This document shows positions 32,640 through 44,614 of a DNA stretch of 64,000 nt, piece by piece. The notes under the pieces are model-generated. The model was not told the origin of the DNA and made no database searches. It was given only the letters and a program-made list of their open reading frames with translations. Source of the DNA: Ophthalmolycus amberensis (Eukaryota; Chordata; Actinopteri; Perciformes; Zoarcidae). Position 1 is the stretch's first letter. Every line of letters starts with the position of its first letter. The stretch spans positions 1-64,000 of the forward strand of contig JAFEUB010000847.1 in the NCBI GenBank assembly GCA_024529925.1, in the 5' to 3' direction. A program made the translations under genes and the position numbers.

Positions 32640-32800
32640 GTATAACATGTGTGTTTCTTGCTGGTATATGTGGCTCAGCAAAGTCTTTGATGAAGAACTT
32701 GGGATTGCTGTTGACAAAGTATTTGGCCGCGGATCTGCCAGACTCCAGAGAGCGAGAGCGAGAGCGAGAGAGAGAGAGTACAGCTTCTGCAAAGAGAGGG
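32640..32800 (-). other. Possible minus-strand exon of uncertain identity
   Basis: A minus-strand acceptor 'ctctctttgcag' at about 32,798 is followed by a CT/CG-rich repeat and then a frame containing 'SAAKYFVNSNPKFFIKDFA'. I do not recognise the peptide. The microsatellite next to it argues for caution. Confidence 0.2.
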
Positions 32801-33407
32801 ACGATGTCACATGATCGGTTACAAAATACTCAATATGAAATAATAACCCAGGGAGCACTCTTTACTGTGATTGTGGATACAACAGCAATCTGAGCTGCTA
32901 GCACCGATTCATCATTTCTGCATCCTTGTAAAAGTAGAGACCTTTCTCACAGCACATTTGTTCTTATTAAAGGGAAAACACGAGTATAACTAATAACACC
33001 GACAGGTCCCCAAATACAGCCAGAAGTAACTTTATTAAATACTCCTGTACTTTTCCTGGTATGCTTAAAATAGACACCACTAAAACTAGTTTTCATAATT
33101 TTGTCTCCCGCGAATACAAAAAAAGCTCCCATGTTCTTTTTAATAAAATAGCATTTTTTATGAGCCACAACATCTGTATCACATTAACATAAAACGAGAT
33201 CAAAATTAACTGCCAGTCTAAAATGACAAACAAAATTCAAACAAAACCTTTTAAACGATCATTATGAAGTAACAACGGTAGCAGATGTCCCTTTATAGGT
33301 AAATATGAATGACAAGTGACTGATTTCAGAACAGAAAACAAAAATAAGCCAGCCGAGTAACGAAAAGTCAGTGTGACGTTTAGTTTGAGTTTTTTTTTTT
33401 CACTTAC

Positions 33408-33480
33408 AAACTCAGAGGAGGTCCTGGGTCCTGTCAGGTGCTCCTCCTCAAGCCCTTTGGTTCCTGCTGACAATGACAAT
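33408..33480 (-). other. Possible minus-strand exon of the gene initiating near 34.43 kb
   Basis: A 73-bp segment bounded by a minus-strand acceptor ('ttttaaag') and a consensus donor GTAAGT. One frame reads 'LSLSAGTKGLEEEHLTGPRT' and stays open across it. It lies between the Apollo-like exon and the TCTCGCGA element, so it may be an upstream exon or 5' leader exon of a minus-strand transcript. No family was recognised. Confidence 0.3.
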
Positions 33481-34434
33481 CTTTAAAAATGGGTCATGCA
33501 TTTCTAGTTTGTTTCACTTTCTTTTAAGGCTAACAAGGATAAATCACTTCCTAAAACAGTGGGACATTGTATTTTTAAGCGAACGACTCATTCCAGCTGC
33601 TTATTAGTACACATTGCTGTAGTGAGTAGACGTATGGCTGCAGGACGGTGTGTGTTGGATCAAAAAGGACTAAACTATTTGATAGTGGAGGCTTGAGGGA
33701 TGCAAACTGCATATCAGTCAGATGATTTATAGATTATTGTTAACAATATACTTTTTATTGTGTTTAAATTGTATTTACACGTGTAGCTGAGACGTAAAGG
33801 TGTAACTTGGTGTCTTATTTTGGAGGAGTCTATTTCCTGTAGAGTCCAATAGAAGAGCGAGAGCCGATTGATTTAATCGTTTTTTTACATTCGCGTGTGA
33901 AAACTTGTGAAGACACGCGCACCAAATGTCACTAAGATAAAGGTACAGAGCTACTATTATTTTAAAAGTTCTTAAGTCACACTAGTAATAGTAACGTTCC
34001 TCACAATTTAAATCAACAACCAGTGAGTAGCCACGTGTTAACGTCAATGTTTATGTATAATCTTAATCTGTACAAGTGACAAGTAGCTGTCACGTAAACG
34101 GTAAAACAAACATTACTGAATGTCGGAGAAGTAACGTTACCAAAGCAAAGTAGCGTAGAACTAGTTACCTCAAACAGTTAGCGGTTAGCCTCATCGTTAG
34201 CTATGCTACATATTCCCACCACTGCTCATTTCTTGCTAGCAAGGTGGCTAAGCAATACAGACAAGTATATACAATATACCAGAAAATGTAGGAATACTAC
34301 AGTTGAAGTAGAGTTACTACTCTAGTACATATGTTCTAATTAAAACATTCACATCCTATATTTGTGTGTCGCGTGAAGGGGCTACAACATACATTCCATT
34401 CATTCAATTAAACGCACCTTGGAGAATACCTACA

Positions 34435-34442
34435 TCTCGCGA
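34435..34442. promoter_or_regulatory. TCTCGCGA promoter element
   Basis: This palindromic octamer is a known element of vertebrate housekeeping and bidirectional promoters. It lies 182 bp upstream of the lectin ATG, and on its other side the minus-strand transcription unit would begin. It fits a shared divergent promoter. Confidence 0.55.
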
Positions 34443-34623
34443 TAGCACAACGTGATCTCGCTCCGGTGATTCCAGCGCATCTAAAGTTGTTTTGGCAACG
34501 GGGTCGAAAATACAATTTGAAAAATAATGTTTGGATTGCCATTGGTTTGTAATTTCTTGGCTGGAGCTGCTGCTGGATTAAAAACAGATAATTCAGAAGA
34601 AAAGCTGCTTAAACAGAGAAGAC

Positions 34624-35948
34624 ATGGCTGACCCTGAGGATATTGAATTGAACCAGAGGTAATTAAATAAGTTCTAACACTTGTTTTGGTCTGTTTTAAG
34701 TTTTTTTTTAAATATCGGTACAATTAATATGTATTTTTGCATTTAATGATAGGACAAGATAGTCTTGGTGCGAATATTGGGTGATAATATTGAACTAGGA
34801 GCTGGAGTAATAGTACAGAAAAGGAAATCATGCATAAAGTCCAATCTGGTATTTATTTACGTAGCGTTAATTGGTAGGCTATGTGGTTACATGGGTGTGT
34901 GGTTTTAGAGCATCTTGTTTTCAGTGACATCTCTTGATAGCTTTTGTTTTTTGCTCTTAGTGTTAACGGTGAAAGTCCTGGTGAGGAACCAGCAACAATT
35001 CCTACAGAAGTGGATGTGGATATAGACGACGGAGAGCCTCAAAACAACTTGGTGCAGACGCGAAGATTGATTTGGAAAGCCGTTTCAATTGGGATTTGTG
35101 TGGTGATGCTTTGTGGTGTAGTCGTTTGCATCTTGGTCCAGATAACTACACAGCTGAGCCTGCTGTTGGAGGACACATTGCAAGAAAAGGCACAGTTGCA
35201 GGTGACGAACGACGAGCTGAACGCCTTTCTGAATGCAACCCTTGAAAGCTGTCACCTTGTGGGGGAGGATAACAGAAAACTGAACCTGCTTCAGAATCGA
35301 TCCATGCAGATCATCGCCCTGGCGTCTGCAGAAAACCAACAGTTGCACCTGCGGTTAAACAACGAGCAGCAAATATCCGCTCAGCTGGAGGCAGAGAATC
35401 GACACCAGCTCTCGATCCTGTCCTCCAGCAGACTGTCGTTCCTGTGGAGCTTCTGCAGCAATGAGTCCCTGCAGTGCTCCCGCTGTGTTCCAGGCTGGAT
35501 TGAACACGCCTCGCGCTGTTTCTTCTTGTCCAAGGAACAACAGAAGTGGGAAACTGCACGACTGTACTGCCTGGACATGGGGGGTGACCTGGCCACCGTC
35601 AGGAATGCAGAGGACCAGGCCTTTTTAACAAACCTGACGTATGAGTTTAAACAGACGCACCCTCAGGGCTTCCAATCAGCATGGATAGGCTTGCAAGACT
35701 TTGTGACGGAGGGCCGTCACCGTTGGGTGAGTGGACAAAAAATGGACATGGATTTCATTTACTGGATGCCCGGGGAGCCAAACAATGTCATCGCCTCCTG
35801 GGACATCGACAATGCAGGGCAGGACTGTGTGGCCATTGTCCCGCCGGCAGACATCGAAGCAGAGGACTGGATGAACACTTGGGACGATATTGTCTGTGTC
35901 GGCGAGCGCAATTACATCTGTGAGACAATGGCCCTCAGTCTGCCCTGA
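34624..35948 (+). CDS. Type II membrane C-type lectin (two coding exons)
   Basis: Exon 1 is 34624-34658 (MADPEDIELNQ plus two bases, donor GTAATT). Exon 2 is 34961-35948 after 'ttgctcttag'. Together they encode 340 residues. The short acidic cytoplasmic tail is followed by one hydrophobic membrane span (about residues 50-73) and no signal peptide, so the C-terminus faces outside. Next comes a heptad-rich, Gln/Leu/Asn-rich neck (about 76-165) likely to form a coiled coil, then a C-type lectin domain (about 184-336). Domain landmarks are a leading Cys pair, 'CFFLSKEQQKWETARLYC', WIGL, the calcium/sugar motif EPN (284-286, mannose type) and 'WDDIVC' in place of the usual WND, ending in YICE. Several N-glycosylation sequons lie in the neck. 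The layout resembles CD209/CLEC4-like receptors. Unusually the whole neck and lectin domain share one exon. The exact fish orthologue cannot be fixed by eye. Confidence 0.85.
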
Positions 35949-36033
35949 GTGACAGAGATGTGATGCTGGTGAATGTTATTGCTTAAGATGTGTACGCTCA
36001 ATTAGAGTCACTGGTATCGGACATTACCAAAGC

Positions 36034-36050
36034 TGATTCTGATTCTGATT
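36034..36050. repeat. Short (GATTCT)n repeat in the lectin 3' region
   Basis: About three GATTCT units about 90 bp after the stop codon. Confidence 0.7.
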
Positions 36051-36148
36051 TAGAATTGTTTTTGGACAAATTGAATTCCTCTTGTGTATTTTTTTTTTAA
36101 TTGTTTATTCCACTTGACCTGAATTAGTAGTATGTAAATAGTTATAAT

Positions 36149-36243
36149 CAAATTAATTACATTGTTTGTTCTGCATATTTTAATAGTTGTGGTTTTTATT
36201 TAAAGTGTCATCAAATAAATTACATTGTTTGTTCTGCATATTT
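36149..36243. repeat. Direct repeat with polyadenylation signal
   Basis: 'aattacattgtttgttctgc' occurs twice, about 62 bp apart. The second copy is preceded by AATAAA (36214-36219), a plausible polyadenylation signal for the lectin gene about 270 bp after its stop. Confidence 0.65.
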
Positions 36244-36789
36244 GGTTCTGGTTCTTGGTTGTTGGTTCTATCAACAGTGGGAATGTCATGCAACTCTTAC
36301 CCAGCCACTTCAAAGCAGGACTCTTGAATCCAGTCAGCAGAGGCCCATACATACGCTTTCCTATTTTATATTCCAGGTTGTTATTTCATATGCCCCATCT
36401 AATTGTGATTTTTAAATGTATTTGGCTAATAACTCCTGTTTCACATACTCATGATTAATAACTGAAAAGACATGTTTTTGTTCCTTTATGAAGATCTAAC
36501 TATGACTTCACTTGAGCCAACACCCGGAAAAATAATTACTATGGAAATCAAGTAATCTACTTTTTTAACTGCCTGGATTAATTAAACCACAAGATGGCGC
36601 TATCAGTCTTAGAAAAAAAGGTAATTCTTCCTCAGCATCTACCAAAATATGTTTTATTGAACAGTCAAACACTTTCTGGGTTGATTTCTAAAAATTTTCT
36701 AAAAATTGTTTTATGTGAGAGTAGCATTTCTCCGTGATCTTATATGCAACATGTTCTTGATGAAATTTATAATGTTGTGATGCATATTG

Positions 36790-36836
36790 CTGAGTAGATT
36801 TATGGCTGCAGGACGGTGTGTGTTGGATCAGCTCAA
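36790..36836. repeat. Copy of the 33,620 region
   Basis: 'atggctgcaggacggtgtgt' plus 'gttggatca' is shared with about 33,633-33,661 upstream of the lectin gene. It is part of the rearranged duplication that continues at 37,230. Confidence 0.8.
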
Positions 36837-37229
36837 CATGAACTTAACGTAGGAACACGTGACCCTGTGCAACAGTGTGCCTCATGTTATAGCGATTAAC
36901 AGAAAGATTCACAGAGAGACTCAGTCGTGACAAAATTATTAGTCCAGATTACCTTTATTCGCTGCTGCAGCTTGTTGTCACAGAGCTGGAGACCAACCTG
37001 TTAATTCATAGATCCCCTTGTTGCATATTGTATCTGTTATCTAAGTAAATCAAACACGTTGAGGACGGTCATGTCCAAGATAACATGTTCAAAAGGGTGT
37101 ATGAAGTACAGGGGATGACTGGTAGACATCATTTGCCATGTTGGAAAGGCCCAATGTTCTGACAGCTGACAAATATAAACCGTGTCAAATCATTTGAATG
37201 CAAAGAGTTGTAAAGCACTGTAGTCCAAC

Positions 37230-38124
37230 AGGTAAGATTTGGGATTAAAACTATCACAGCGAGTTGTTAAATACGCACAGAGGGCAAGTCGACCAGCACG
37301 CAGCTGGTTTATGTCTCAAAACATGTCTAAAACTGATAAGAGCAGCTACTTTTAAAGGTGGTCATGGGGACAAAAACAACTTTGAAATGCACAATAACCT
37401 GTTGTAAGAAGAATACAATCTGAAGCAATCATGCTTTTCAATACACATGCATGTTTTTCAGAGAAGTGATTTTGGCCTCTTGACAATTCCACTTGGATCG
37501 TTAATGAATATGATTGAGCAGCAACATAAAACATGTTTGCACACTGATCCATCTGCAGTAGTTGACTAACAAAGAAAGAACACTGCCACAGCTGCTTAAG
37601 GATATACAGGGAAACACACTTTATTTTAAACAGTATCTTCTCAAACATTTTTCATTATAAAGTACAAGTAAAAATACAGATGATACCAAAATCACCATTT
37701 ATCTTTAACATCTTGATTCTCAACAATACCATTTCACAATTGACTTTAAAAAGTCCATTATTCAAACACAGTGGAAATACACGAATGAAGGTGAAAAATG
37801 CAGATCTAACATAAGACTCTTATTTTCAACTCCTCAAAACAAAGAACAGAAAAGCAACCGCTTTTACGAAACAGGTGGTTCTCGGGGCAGAAAAACAAAA
37901 CAGAGTAACGAGCTTACTTGTCTATCATTGTGGAAATGTGACTTCACAAACATCCATTAGACTACTGTAAGCGGTGCATCAGCCCCGACCGCATATACCG
38001 GTTCGTTCCTTCCATTACAACAAAAGTAATTCGTTTTTTAATTAGATTATTTCAAAAAACTTGAATGTCAGGTCACACTATTTGTCTGGATGTCATCCTC
38101 TTGTGCTCATTTCTTGCTAGCAAG
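37230..38124. repeat. Segmental duplication, copy 2 (rearranged)
   Basis: Matches 30741-31855 with an internal deletion. At about 38,105 it jumps to 'ctcatttcttgctagcaag', which otherwise occurs at about 34,224-34,243. The order of pieces differs from that upstream of the lectin gene, so the copy is a mosaic. It contains the codons around the Apollo-like stop but no functional frame. Confidence 0.88.
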
Positions 38125-38190
38125 CAGTGGCGGCTGGTCAATAGAGGGCCATGGGGCATGGCCCCACCATGAGCCACACAAAAAAAAAAA
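38125..38190 (+). mobile_element. hAT-type terminus fragment (CAGTGGCGGCTGG)
   Basis: CAGTGGCGGCTGGTCA at the exact point where the duplication ends is the usual 5' end of a widespread fish hAT family. A poly-A/AT run follows. No matching right end was located. Confidence 0.5.
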
Positions 38191-38310
38191 AATATAATAA
38201 TTATAATTATCATAAATTATATAAATTGTCAATATTTGTGTTTTTGAACGATGGAATGTACCCAGTAATGTGTGTAAAGTATGATATCTGCGCAAAATAT
38301 ATGCCTTTCC

Positions 38311-38419
38311 TGCTCGTCCTCTGCCTGTGTGCTCTCTGCTCGTCCTCTGCCTGTCTGCTCTCTGCTCGTCCTCTGCCTGTGTGCTCTCTGCTCGTCCTCT
38401 GCCTGTGTGCTCTCTGCTC
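38311..38419. repeat. 26-bp minisatellite, 4 copies
   Basis: Four units starting at 38311, 38337, 38363 and 38389 based on 'tgctcgtcctctgcctgtgt' plus 'gctctc'. Confidence 0.93.
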
Positions 38420-38425
38420 ATACAG

Positions 38426-38510
38426 CAGTAATTCCCAAAAGACTGGGTCGGGACCCATAGGTGGGTCGCAGAGATTTTGTTATGGGTTACAAAATAAATA
38501 AATACAAATA
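38426..38510 (+). mobile_element. hAT-like non-autonomous fragment (gtgggtcgc type)
   Basis: CAGTAATTCCCAAAAGACTG followed by 'gggtcgggacccataggtgg' is typical of vertebrate hAT (Charlie/Zaphod-like) 5' ends with 'ttcccaaac...gggtcgc'. Only this end is visible. Confidence 0.6.
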
Positions 38511-39045
38511 TATATTTGATATATTATATATACCTGAATAGTTGTATCGTTCTGATAATTGTAGTCTACTTAATTGAATCCAAGAAGAAAGGGTTGCGTA
38601 CTTTTTTTTTTGTGGCATTATAATATTTAACGTGTATATTTTTAAAGACACATATATATGTATGTCTATATATATGCACATCCAAACAATATAAAACAAA
38701 ATATATACGTACATCATAACATTAACAGAAAAATTTGGTTAAAATGAAGTCCTCCGATACCTTTTATGAGGATCATAGATCTTAGCAAAGAGATGAACTT
38801 TACCAGAAAGTAAGAGTTTGATTTTCTCCAATCTGATAGAAGTTAACACATCTCCAACCCAGTGTGTCTTAAATGTGAGTTATAGATGATTTCCAATTTA
38901 AAAGAATTACATTTCCTTCAAGATGTTAAAAGCTATTGGGAGTGGCCATTGTCACAGAAATGGCACCATTGTTTGTTCATTCAAGTCAGTCTTGTGTGAC
39001 AAGAGCGAAATGTGTTTACAAATCTGGTTTTATGTGTAATGTCTC
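38511..39045. other. Non-coding interval
   Basis: AT-rich sequence with a 'tatatatgtatg' tract near 38,650. No exon or recognised element. Confidence 0.5.
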
Positions 39046-39049
39046 ACAA

Positions 39050-39280
39050 CTATTGGTCGAATAGTTGAAATTTGGCTTTCATGACCAAATACAAAACTAC
39101 TGACATTGCCATCATCCTCAGCTGTTCTTTATATACAGCGCTAATACGCAAATATTAGCATGCTAACCCAAACTAAGATGGTGAACATGGTAAACATTAT
39201 ACTTGCTAAATGCTAACATGCTGATGTTAGCATTTAGCAGTCTCACAGACTTGCTAGCATGGCTGTAAACTCTTAAGGAA
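39050..39280 (+). repeat. Dispersed fish repeat, family B (3' part)
   Basis: Contains 'atgaccaaatacaaaacta', 'ttagcatgctaac', 'aagatggtgaacatggtaaa', 'gctaacatgctgatgttag' and 'gctagcatggctgtaaactc' in the order known from a very common teleost repeat. A 5' part of the same family lies at about 58,925. Confidence 0.75.
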
Positions 39281-40496
39281 AATGCATGGTAGGAAAATGT
39301 GCATACGCACTGGCGCTGCAGTTTGTTGGTGATGTGATCAACGACTTTTTCTCCAGGCCTGCCGTGACTTGACATTGAAGGCCAGGGTTGCATGTGAATC
39401 ATATGCCTAAGGAACGCGCACTGAATGAGTCAAACATAAAGGGCCATCAGACCTCGCCACCAGGTCAGAACTGGGTCAAGGCTTTTGACTCACTCCTTTT
39501 CTTAGAGATGACAGTAGTTGGTCATTCATTTATTGTATCATGTTATAGGAATATCAATAAGAATAGGAATATCTTGACCTGTATTGTCCGTCCTCTTTTT
39601 CTTTTGGTTACTTATTCTCGTTAATCAATGTCCCAGTGTCCTGTCATGCCTGCCTGTCTATTCTGTCTGTCCATCCGGCTACTGTAGGCATCGAATTTCA
39701 GTCATCGAATTTCAGTCAGACACATCCAGGCACACTGTGAGAACAATATATATATTTTTTAATCCAGCCAGCCTCGCAGTACATTCAGAGTGACCCAAAC
39801 ATCTCGTGGTGATTTATGACCAGCGGGGTCGGCTCCCGAGGAGGCTGTGAGGGGTCACACAGTCAGTTGGACGGCCAAAATAGACGCCTCTCCTTCTCTC
39901 CCCCACTGGGTCGATTTGATTCTCTTAACCAAGACCTGTCACTGTAAAACAAGTTTTGAATCACTCTGCCTGAATATTTTGGGTCAGACTGTTAAGAGAG
40001 CCAAACTGTTTGGAGTTTTTCTGTAGCTCACTAATGTGCCCGTACGGGGTTTAGCATTGGTGTATAATATTAGCACCCAATGGAATACCGAACAGTTTTG
40101 TATGTCACATGGGTGTCACGACCATAACGATGACATTCCTGCCTGTAAGCGCCTTTGCAAAGTGGGTCAGTACGGGACATGTAGGCCTACAGTATATGTT
40201 CTTCACCAGGTTGCTTATATTGTAGCTGATTTAACTGTTTGGAGCTAGAAAATCGACTTTAAAGGAATCCTTCACCCTTAAACCAACCATTTGTTTATCA
40301 ATTACTCACACGTGTTACAGTAAATTCATTAAGAAAACTTTGGTTTTGTCGCATGTCAATGGAGAATCCGACAACGTAAATGGAGGCCAGGTTAAACAGC
40401 AGTAAAACTATATAAAAATCAGTTTTCAAACGCTCACACAACCCTAGGAGTGCACCAGTCTTTTGGGCTTTTTCAGTCCCCATATTGACACCTTGA
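39281..40496. other. Non-coding interval
   Basis: No exon supported. Open frames are short and without splice or domain context. Confidence 0.5.
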
Positions 40497-40775
40497 CTTT
40501 GGGTATCGGCCAATATAGGGTACCGATCCGATACCAGTGTATAATTAATAAGCTGTATGCCTCATTTTGTAAGTGACTGGGATCATTATTTTTTATGTAA
40601 AGAAACATCAGACTTGACTTAAGTATTGCTTTCCTAACTTTGTAAAACTAAATGTAACAAACATAGGTATAAATTTACTGAATTGTTATTTAGTATAATC
40701 CAATACCAGATCGGCTTATTGTCACAGATACCCAATCCAGCTGTTTGACTCGGTATCGGACAGATATGTGATAAG
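40497..40775. mobile_element. Non-autonomous DNA element with TATCGG inverted ends
   Basis: The left side has 'tttgggtatcggcc' and 'ggtaccgatccgatacca'. The right side has 'ccaataccagatcggctt', 'cagatacccaatcc' and 'ggtatcggacagata'. Inverted sub-terminal GATACC/GGTATC motifs and lack of coding sequence suggest a MITE-like element known from fish genomes. Confidence 0.55.
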
Positions 40776-41035
40776 TTTGAAATCTGACCTTTGACCTCCA
40801 CATAGACATTGTGCATTGTACTGACGTTGGCAGGACCAGCTGTGGTGATTGCTGCTTGGCTGAACATTTCTGCAGCAGAGAAACCATACGGTTGTTTTCC
40901 ATTTGTTACTTGTCTTCTGACCACTGATTACAGATCATGAAACGCATAAACTGGCAGGAGTTAAAGCTTGTGTTTGGTATTTTTCAGATTGAGTTAGAGC
41001 CAAATTATTTTCATATCTTTTCTTTTCACCAGATG

Positions 41036-41629
41036 GTGTAGGAAATTTGAGCAAAGAACTGTATGTTCAGTAGATATAATAAAAGTGTTTAATAATTCAT
41101 AATTAAGAATTCATACTTAGTCATAATCATAAGTGTTTTGGGAATGCATAATTAAGATAAACATAAAGTGTTGTAGGATTAGTAGCTAAAAGACATGAAG
41201 CTTCTGCCAAAGTTGCAGAAGTTTAGCTTTAATACTGAAGGATTATCATAGAAGGGATTAAGCCATAACTAATAGAATTGGAATGTGTTAGCAGCTCAGG
41301 GAGAGAGAGATGTGGAGTTAGGCGTTTACTGAAGTGCATAGAGAAGTTAGCTAATAAAAATTGAGATAGACGGAAGGGGAGGAGTCGCGAACGAATATGT
41401 GGGCGGGATATAGAAAAGCGTTTTTCTCTTCCGGTTAGTTAGGATCCTGGGGAAGACGTGTCTCCTGGGATCAGGGAGAGTTTTTTCCAAAGAAGGGGTA
41501 ATATTGTAATATTTCATAGGAGTATGTACTCCATTGTGTAACTGTAATCGTACTTGCATCAGTGGGATTAAATCCTTTTAACTGTAAACCAGTTTTGGTA
41601 GAGTTATTCTCACAGCGCGTCCACTGTAA
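41036..41629 (+). mobile_element. Possible solo LTR
   Basis: Starts TGTAGGAAA and ends ACTGTAACA. Inside are GC-box-like 'gggcgggatatag' with a TATA-like core near 41,410 and a 'ttaaatcc' tail before the end. No primer site or target duplication was confirmed, so this remains a suggestion. Confidence 0.25.
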
Positions 41630-43670
41630 CAAGCAGCTGGACGCACGTGTGATCCGGCCTCCTCCACGCTGGGGTGAGTTTCATCCCCAACAATGGTCTA
41701 ACAATCACTGCACCAGGTTACTGATTTGATGCTGCCATACCAGGCAGGCAGTATTCTTGTATCTAATGATGCTTTCTAGTAGAACAGTAAAGCTTGACAA
41801 TAAGTTAAGACAGTAAGTTAAGTTAATAAGATAAGTTGCAGCTTTCTAAGTTTGGGTTGCAGTTGTCCCGTGCCAGTGGAAGCTAAGTTGTTTGTTGATT
41901 CGTTTACATTTGCGTGTTTTTAAGTTTCATTCTTTGTCTTTTTTCTACAGCCTAATAACACACATGTTTAACTATTCAAAATGTGTGAAGTATTCTTGCT
42001 TTGCTGCAACACGTTGAGGGATATTTTCCTAATGTAGCGTCATAGAGGGGCCCTGATTCACTGGTTTGTAGAAACTCAAAGACACATGGGGAAGAGACTG
42101 TGATGTAATTACTTTAATTGTTTCATTAAAATGTCAATAATAGCTTTAATAACAGAGGAGGTTTAGCTTCTGATCAGAGCTTCACCTACTGTCAAAAATG
42201 TTGAAAAACTGTTGAAAAATGTTGAAAAACTTGATTCAATAACTTCCTGAAATTTTCAGCAGCTGCTTGCCGGTCCTCTTGTATGAGATTCAAGCTCATG
42301 AAAATATGCCTGTTTTGTTTACTGCCCCAAAAATACTTGCATGCCAGAGAAACACTGAAGCAGCCAATTGCTCATAAAAAATGTAAATGATATGAACTTC
42401 CGGTGCATCCAGCTTTGACTCCCGGTATGTTTTATTCTTTGTCAGGTGACAAATAATTTAAATGGAAAATCCATGCTTTCTAAGCTGCTTTGCTTTGCAG
42501 TGCAGCGGGTGCTGGAAATTTGAGGCACATTATTTAGGAAAGACTCAGTTTATTATATTTTGACTGTTTAAGTGGCACTGGTTTTCCCAAATTTCAACCT
42601 GGTTTCCAGTCAGGTTGAAAACAAAAAATCTCAAAATAGCTTTTAATTTGCAGATTGTTCCCAGTTTGACTGATGCATCTAGCTGTAGTGTTTGCATTGT
42701 TGAGCAAACGGTGCAGCTGCTGTGCAGCTAGAATGTAAAACTATGTTGTGCATAAATTATATGTGGACAGTAAAATGCAGTCAAAAAAATGAGAAAGCAT
42801 CATACAGTAGCAATTACCTGTCACTGTCTCATTTCAGCAGTGATGTTCGTCTGAACCTCGTCTAAACCCTGTGTGAGTGTGTGTCACGGTGAAGCTGTTG
42901 TCATCGTCCATAGGGTGATAAGTTATTGTCTGAGGTATTTTTAACCAGGAAAACCGGTTCTGTGCAGATTAAAATTCACAGTTTACGAGCTGACAAAGAA
43001 GCAAAGGAGGAGGGGCAGAGATTTGGGATTAAGTAAAATGTCCTGTTTATAATATGCATGAGTAAAACGGAGCGACTGAGTAAGAAGGGGATTTTGAGAG
43101 AGAGAGAGAGAGATGAGGGCGACAAGGCCTTGGCTGGGACCAGTAGAATCAACAGCTCCTCTCCTCTGGCAAGGACACGCTCGCTCTTCTCAAGCCTAAT
43201 ACCACCGACATGCTGTCACACTCAATTTCTTCTCCCGCACTCCCGCTCCCTGACATTTTCTCCTCCCATTAGCCCTCTCCCACCCGTTCTGTGTCCCTTT
43301 TTTGGCTTTTGCACATTTGCCTTGTCCCCCAGTGGAGACAGTGCATTGACAGCCTAGAGGAGGAAGAAAACGAAAAAAGGGCAGGGGAGGTGGAGCATGA
43401 GGACAACAATGACCCACTACATAACAACTACATCAACACACATGTTTGTCCTCAGGCTTGTTCTCAACCGCAGAAGTCGAAGCAGAGGGCACGTTACTCT
43501 CAGATGCGTTAGGATACAGAAGTTGTTCAGTTGCCGGGTAAGAAACAGCTGATGTTTCCTTCTAGTCTCATTTGTGCATCACATCAGCCATTGCATGCTT
43601 AGGGCAAGGTATCGTTTAGATTTGACAATATGATGCCTAGTATAGTACCTAATAGTTTTAGCACCCATTA
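41630..43670. other. Non-coding interval
   Basis: Contains a GA-rich stretch at about 43,095-43,112 and no supported exon. A frame at 43,291-43,512 is acidic but has no family match or clear splice pair. Confidence 0.5.
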
Positions 43671-43674
43671 GTGC

Positions 43675-43975
43675 TGGAACAAGTAGTTGATTTATCACTT
43701 AGTTTATGAAGGGAATGAACAAAAATGTGTCAAAGCCATTTATGAAGCTAAAATGATCTGTGTTGGATTATCAAATGTAAGGATTTGCAGTGTTTCATAT
43801 AATTGTAAATTTAATGTATTTGGGGTTTTGGACTACTGGTCGGACAAAACAAGCAAAGTGAAGACTCTGTGTCTATGTTGGACTTTTTTGTATAAACAAT
43901 ACATTTATTAATTGCAAACATAATGGACAGATTCATCGACCATTATTGTTAGTTGTGGCCACAGCACATACAGTA
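43675..43975 (+). repeat. Dispersed fish repeat, family A copy 2
   Basis: Contains 'gtgctggaacaagtagttga', 'aaggatttgcagtgtttc', 'ggggttttggactactggtc', 'ggacaaaacaagcaaagtga' and 'cagattcatcgaccattatt'. This order defines a familiar percomorph repeat. Confidence 0.75.
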
Positions 43976-44582
43976 AATAGACGCGCTGTGTCAAATTTGG
44001 TGCAATTTGGTCTCCTTCAGGGCTCTGTGAAGTCTGAATTCATGCTCTACTTTATAACCACGGTGGTTATGTCAAAGCAAGCGACTAATATACATATTTG
44101 GAAATGTATACATCCGCTTAGTGTAGTTCACCAGTGTTTCTGACCGCTATAGTAGGCAGACCTGGGAGGGTTTTGTTCCTGTGACCCAGAGTTTATTTAA
44201 CTGGGGCTTCTGAGTAGCTGCCGCCTGGTTGTGTGATGCAACTATGTCATAGCAGGTGTATTGCTCGGTGTCAAAGCTGGTTGGATGAGCGGTTCACAGG
44301 CCAAGCATTGGGCCCATTCCGAACAGGCATGTTTTGCAAGGCCACTGCACAAAAAAGTGTTATTTTGTTTTACTCTGGCTTTGTGGCTTCCACAGATGAA
44401 ACACGGATAAACTTACTGCAAAAATACCAATGTACCATGAAAAAGAGTACATATCTAGACAGATTAAAGCTGCTACAATCAATATATATATATTAACAAT
44501 TGATCACATGACTACTTGAATGTGAAAGGGGTCACTCGTAGTAACACTGATAACTCACCTGGTTCGGCTGATCCACTCAGCT

Positions 44583-44614
44583 CATGCAGCCTTTCATTCA
44601 TTCATTCATTCATT
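44583..44614. repeat. (CATT)n tetranucleotide repeat
   Basis: About five ATTC units between 44,583 and 44,613. Confidence 0.85.

Noticed and set aside
32640..32800. Segment with 'KYFVNSNPKFFIKDF' as an Apollo exon
   Set aside because: It does not resemble any Apollo segment I know and adjoins a microsatellite; kept only as an uncertain feature.
43291..43512. Acidic 73-codon frame as an exon
   Set aside because: No convincing acceptor-donor pair and no recognised family.
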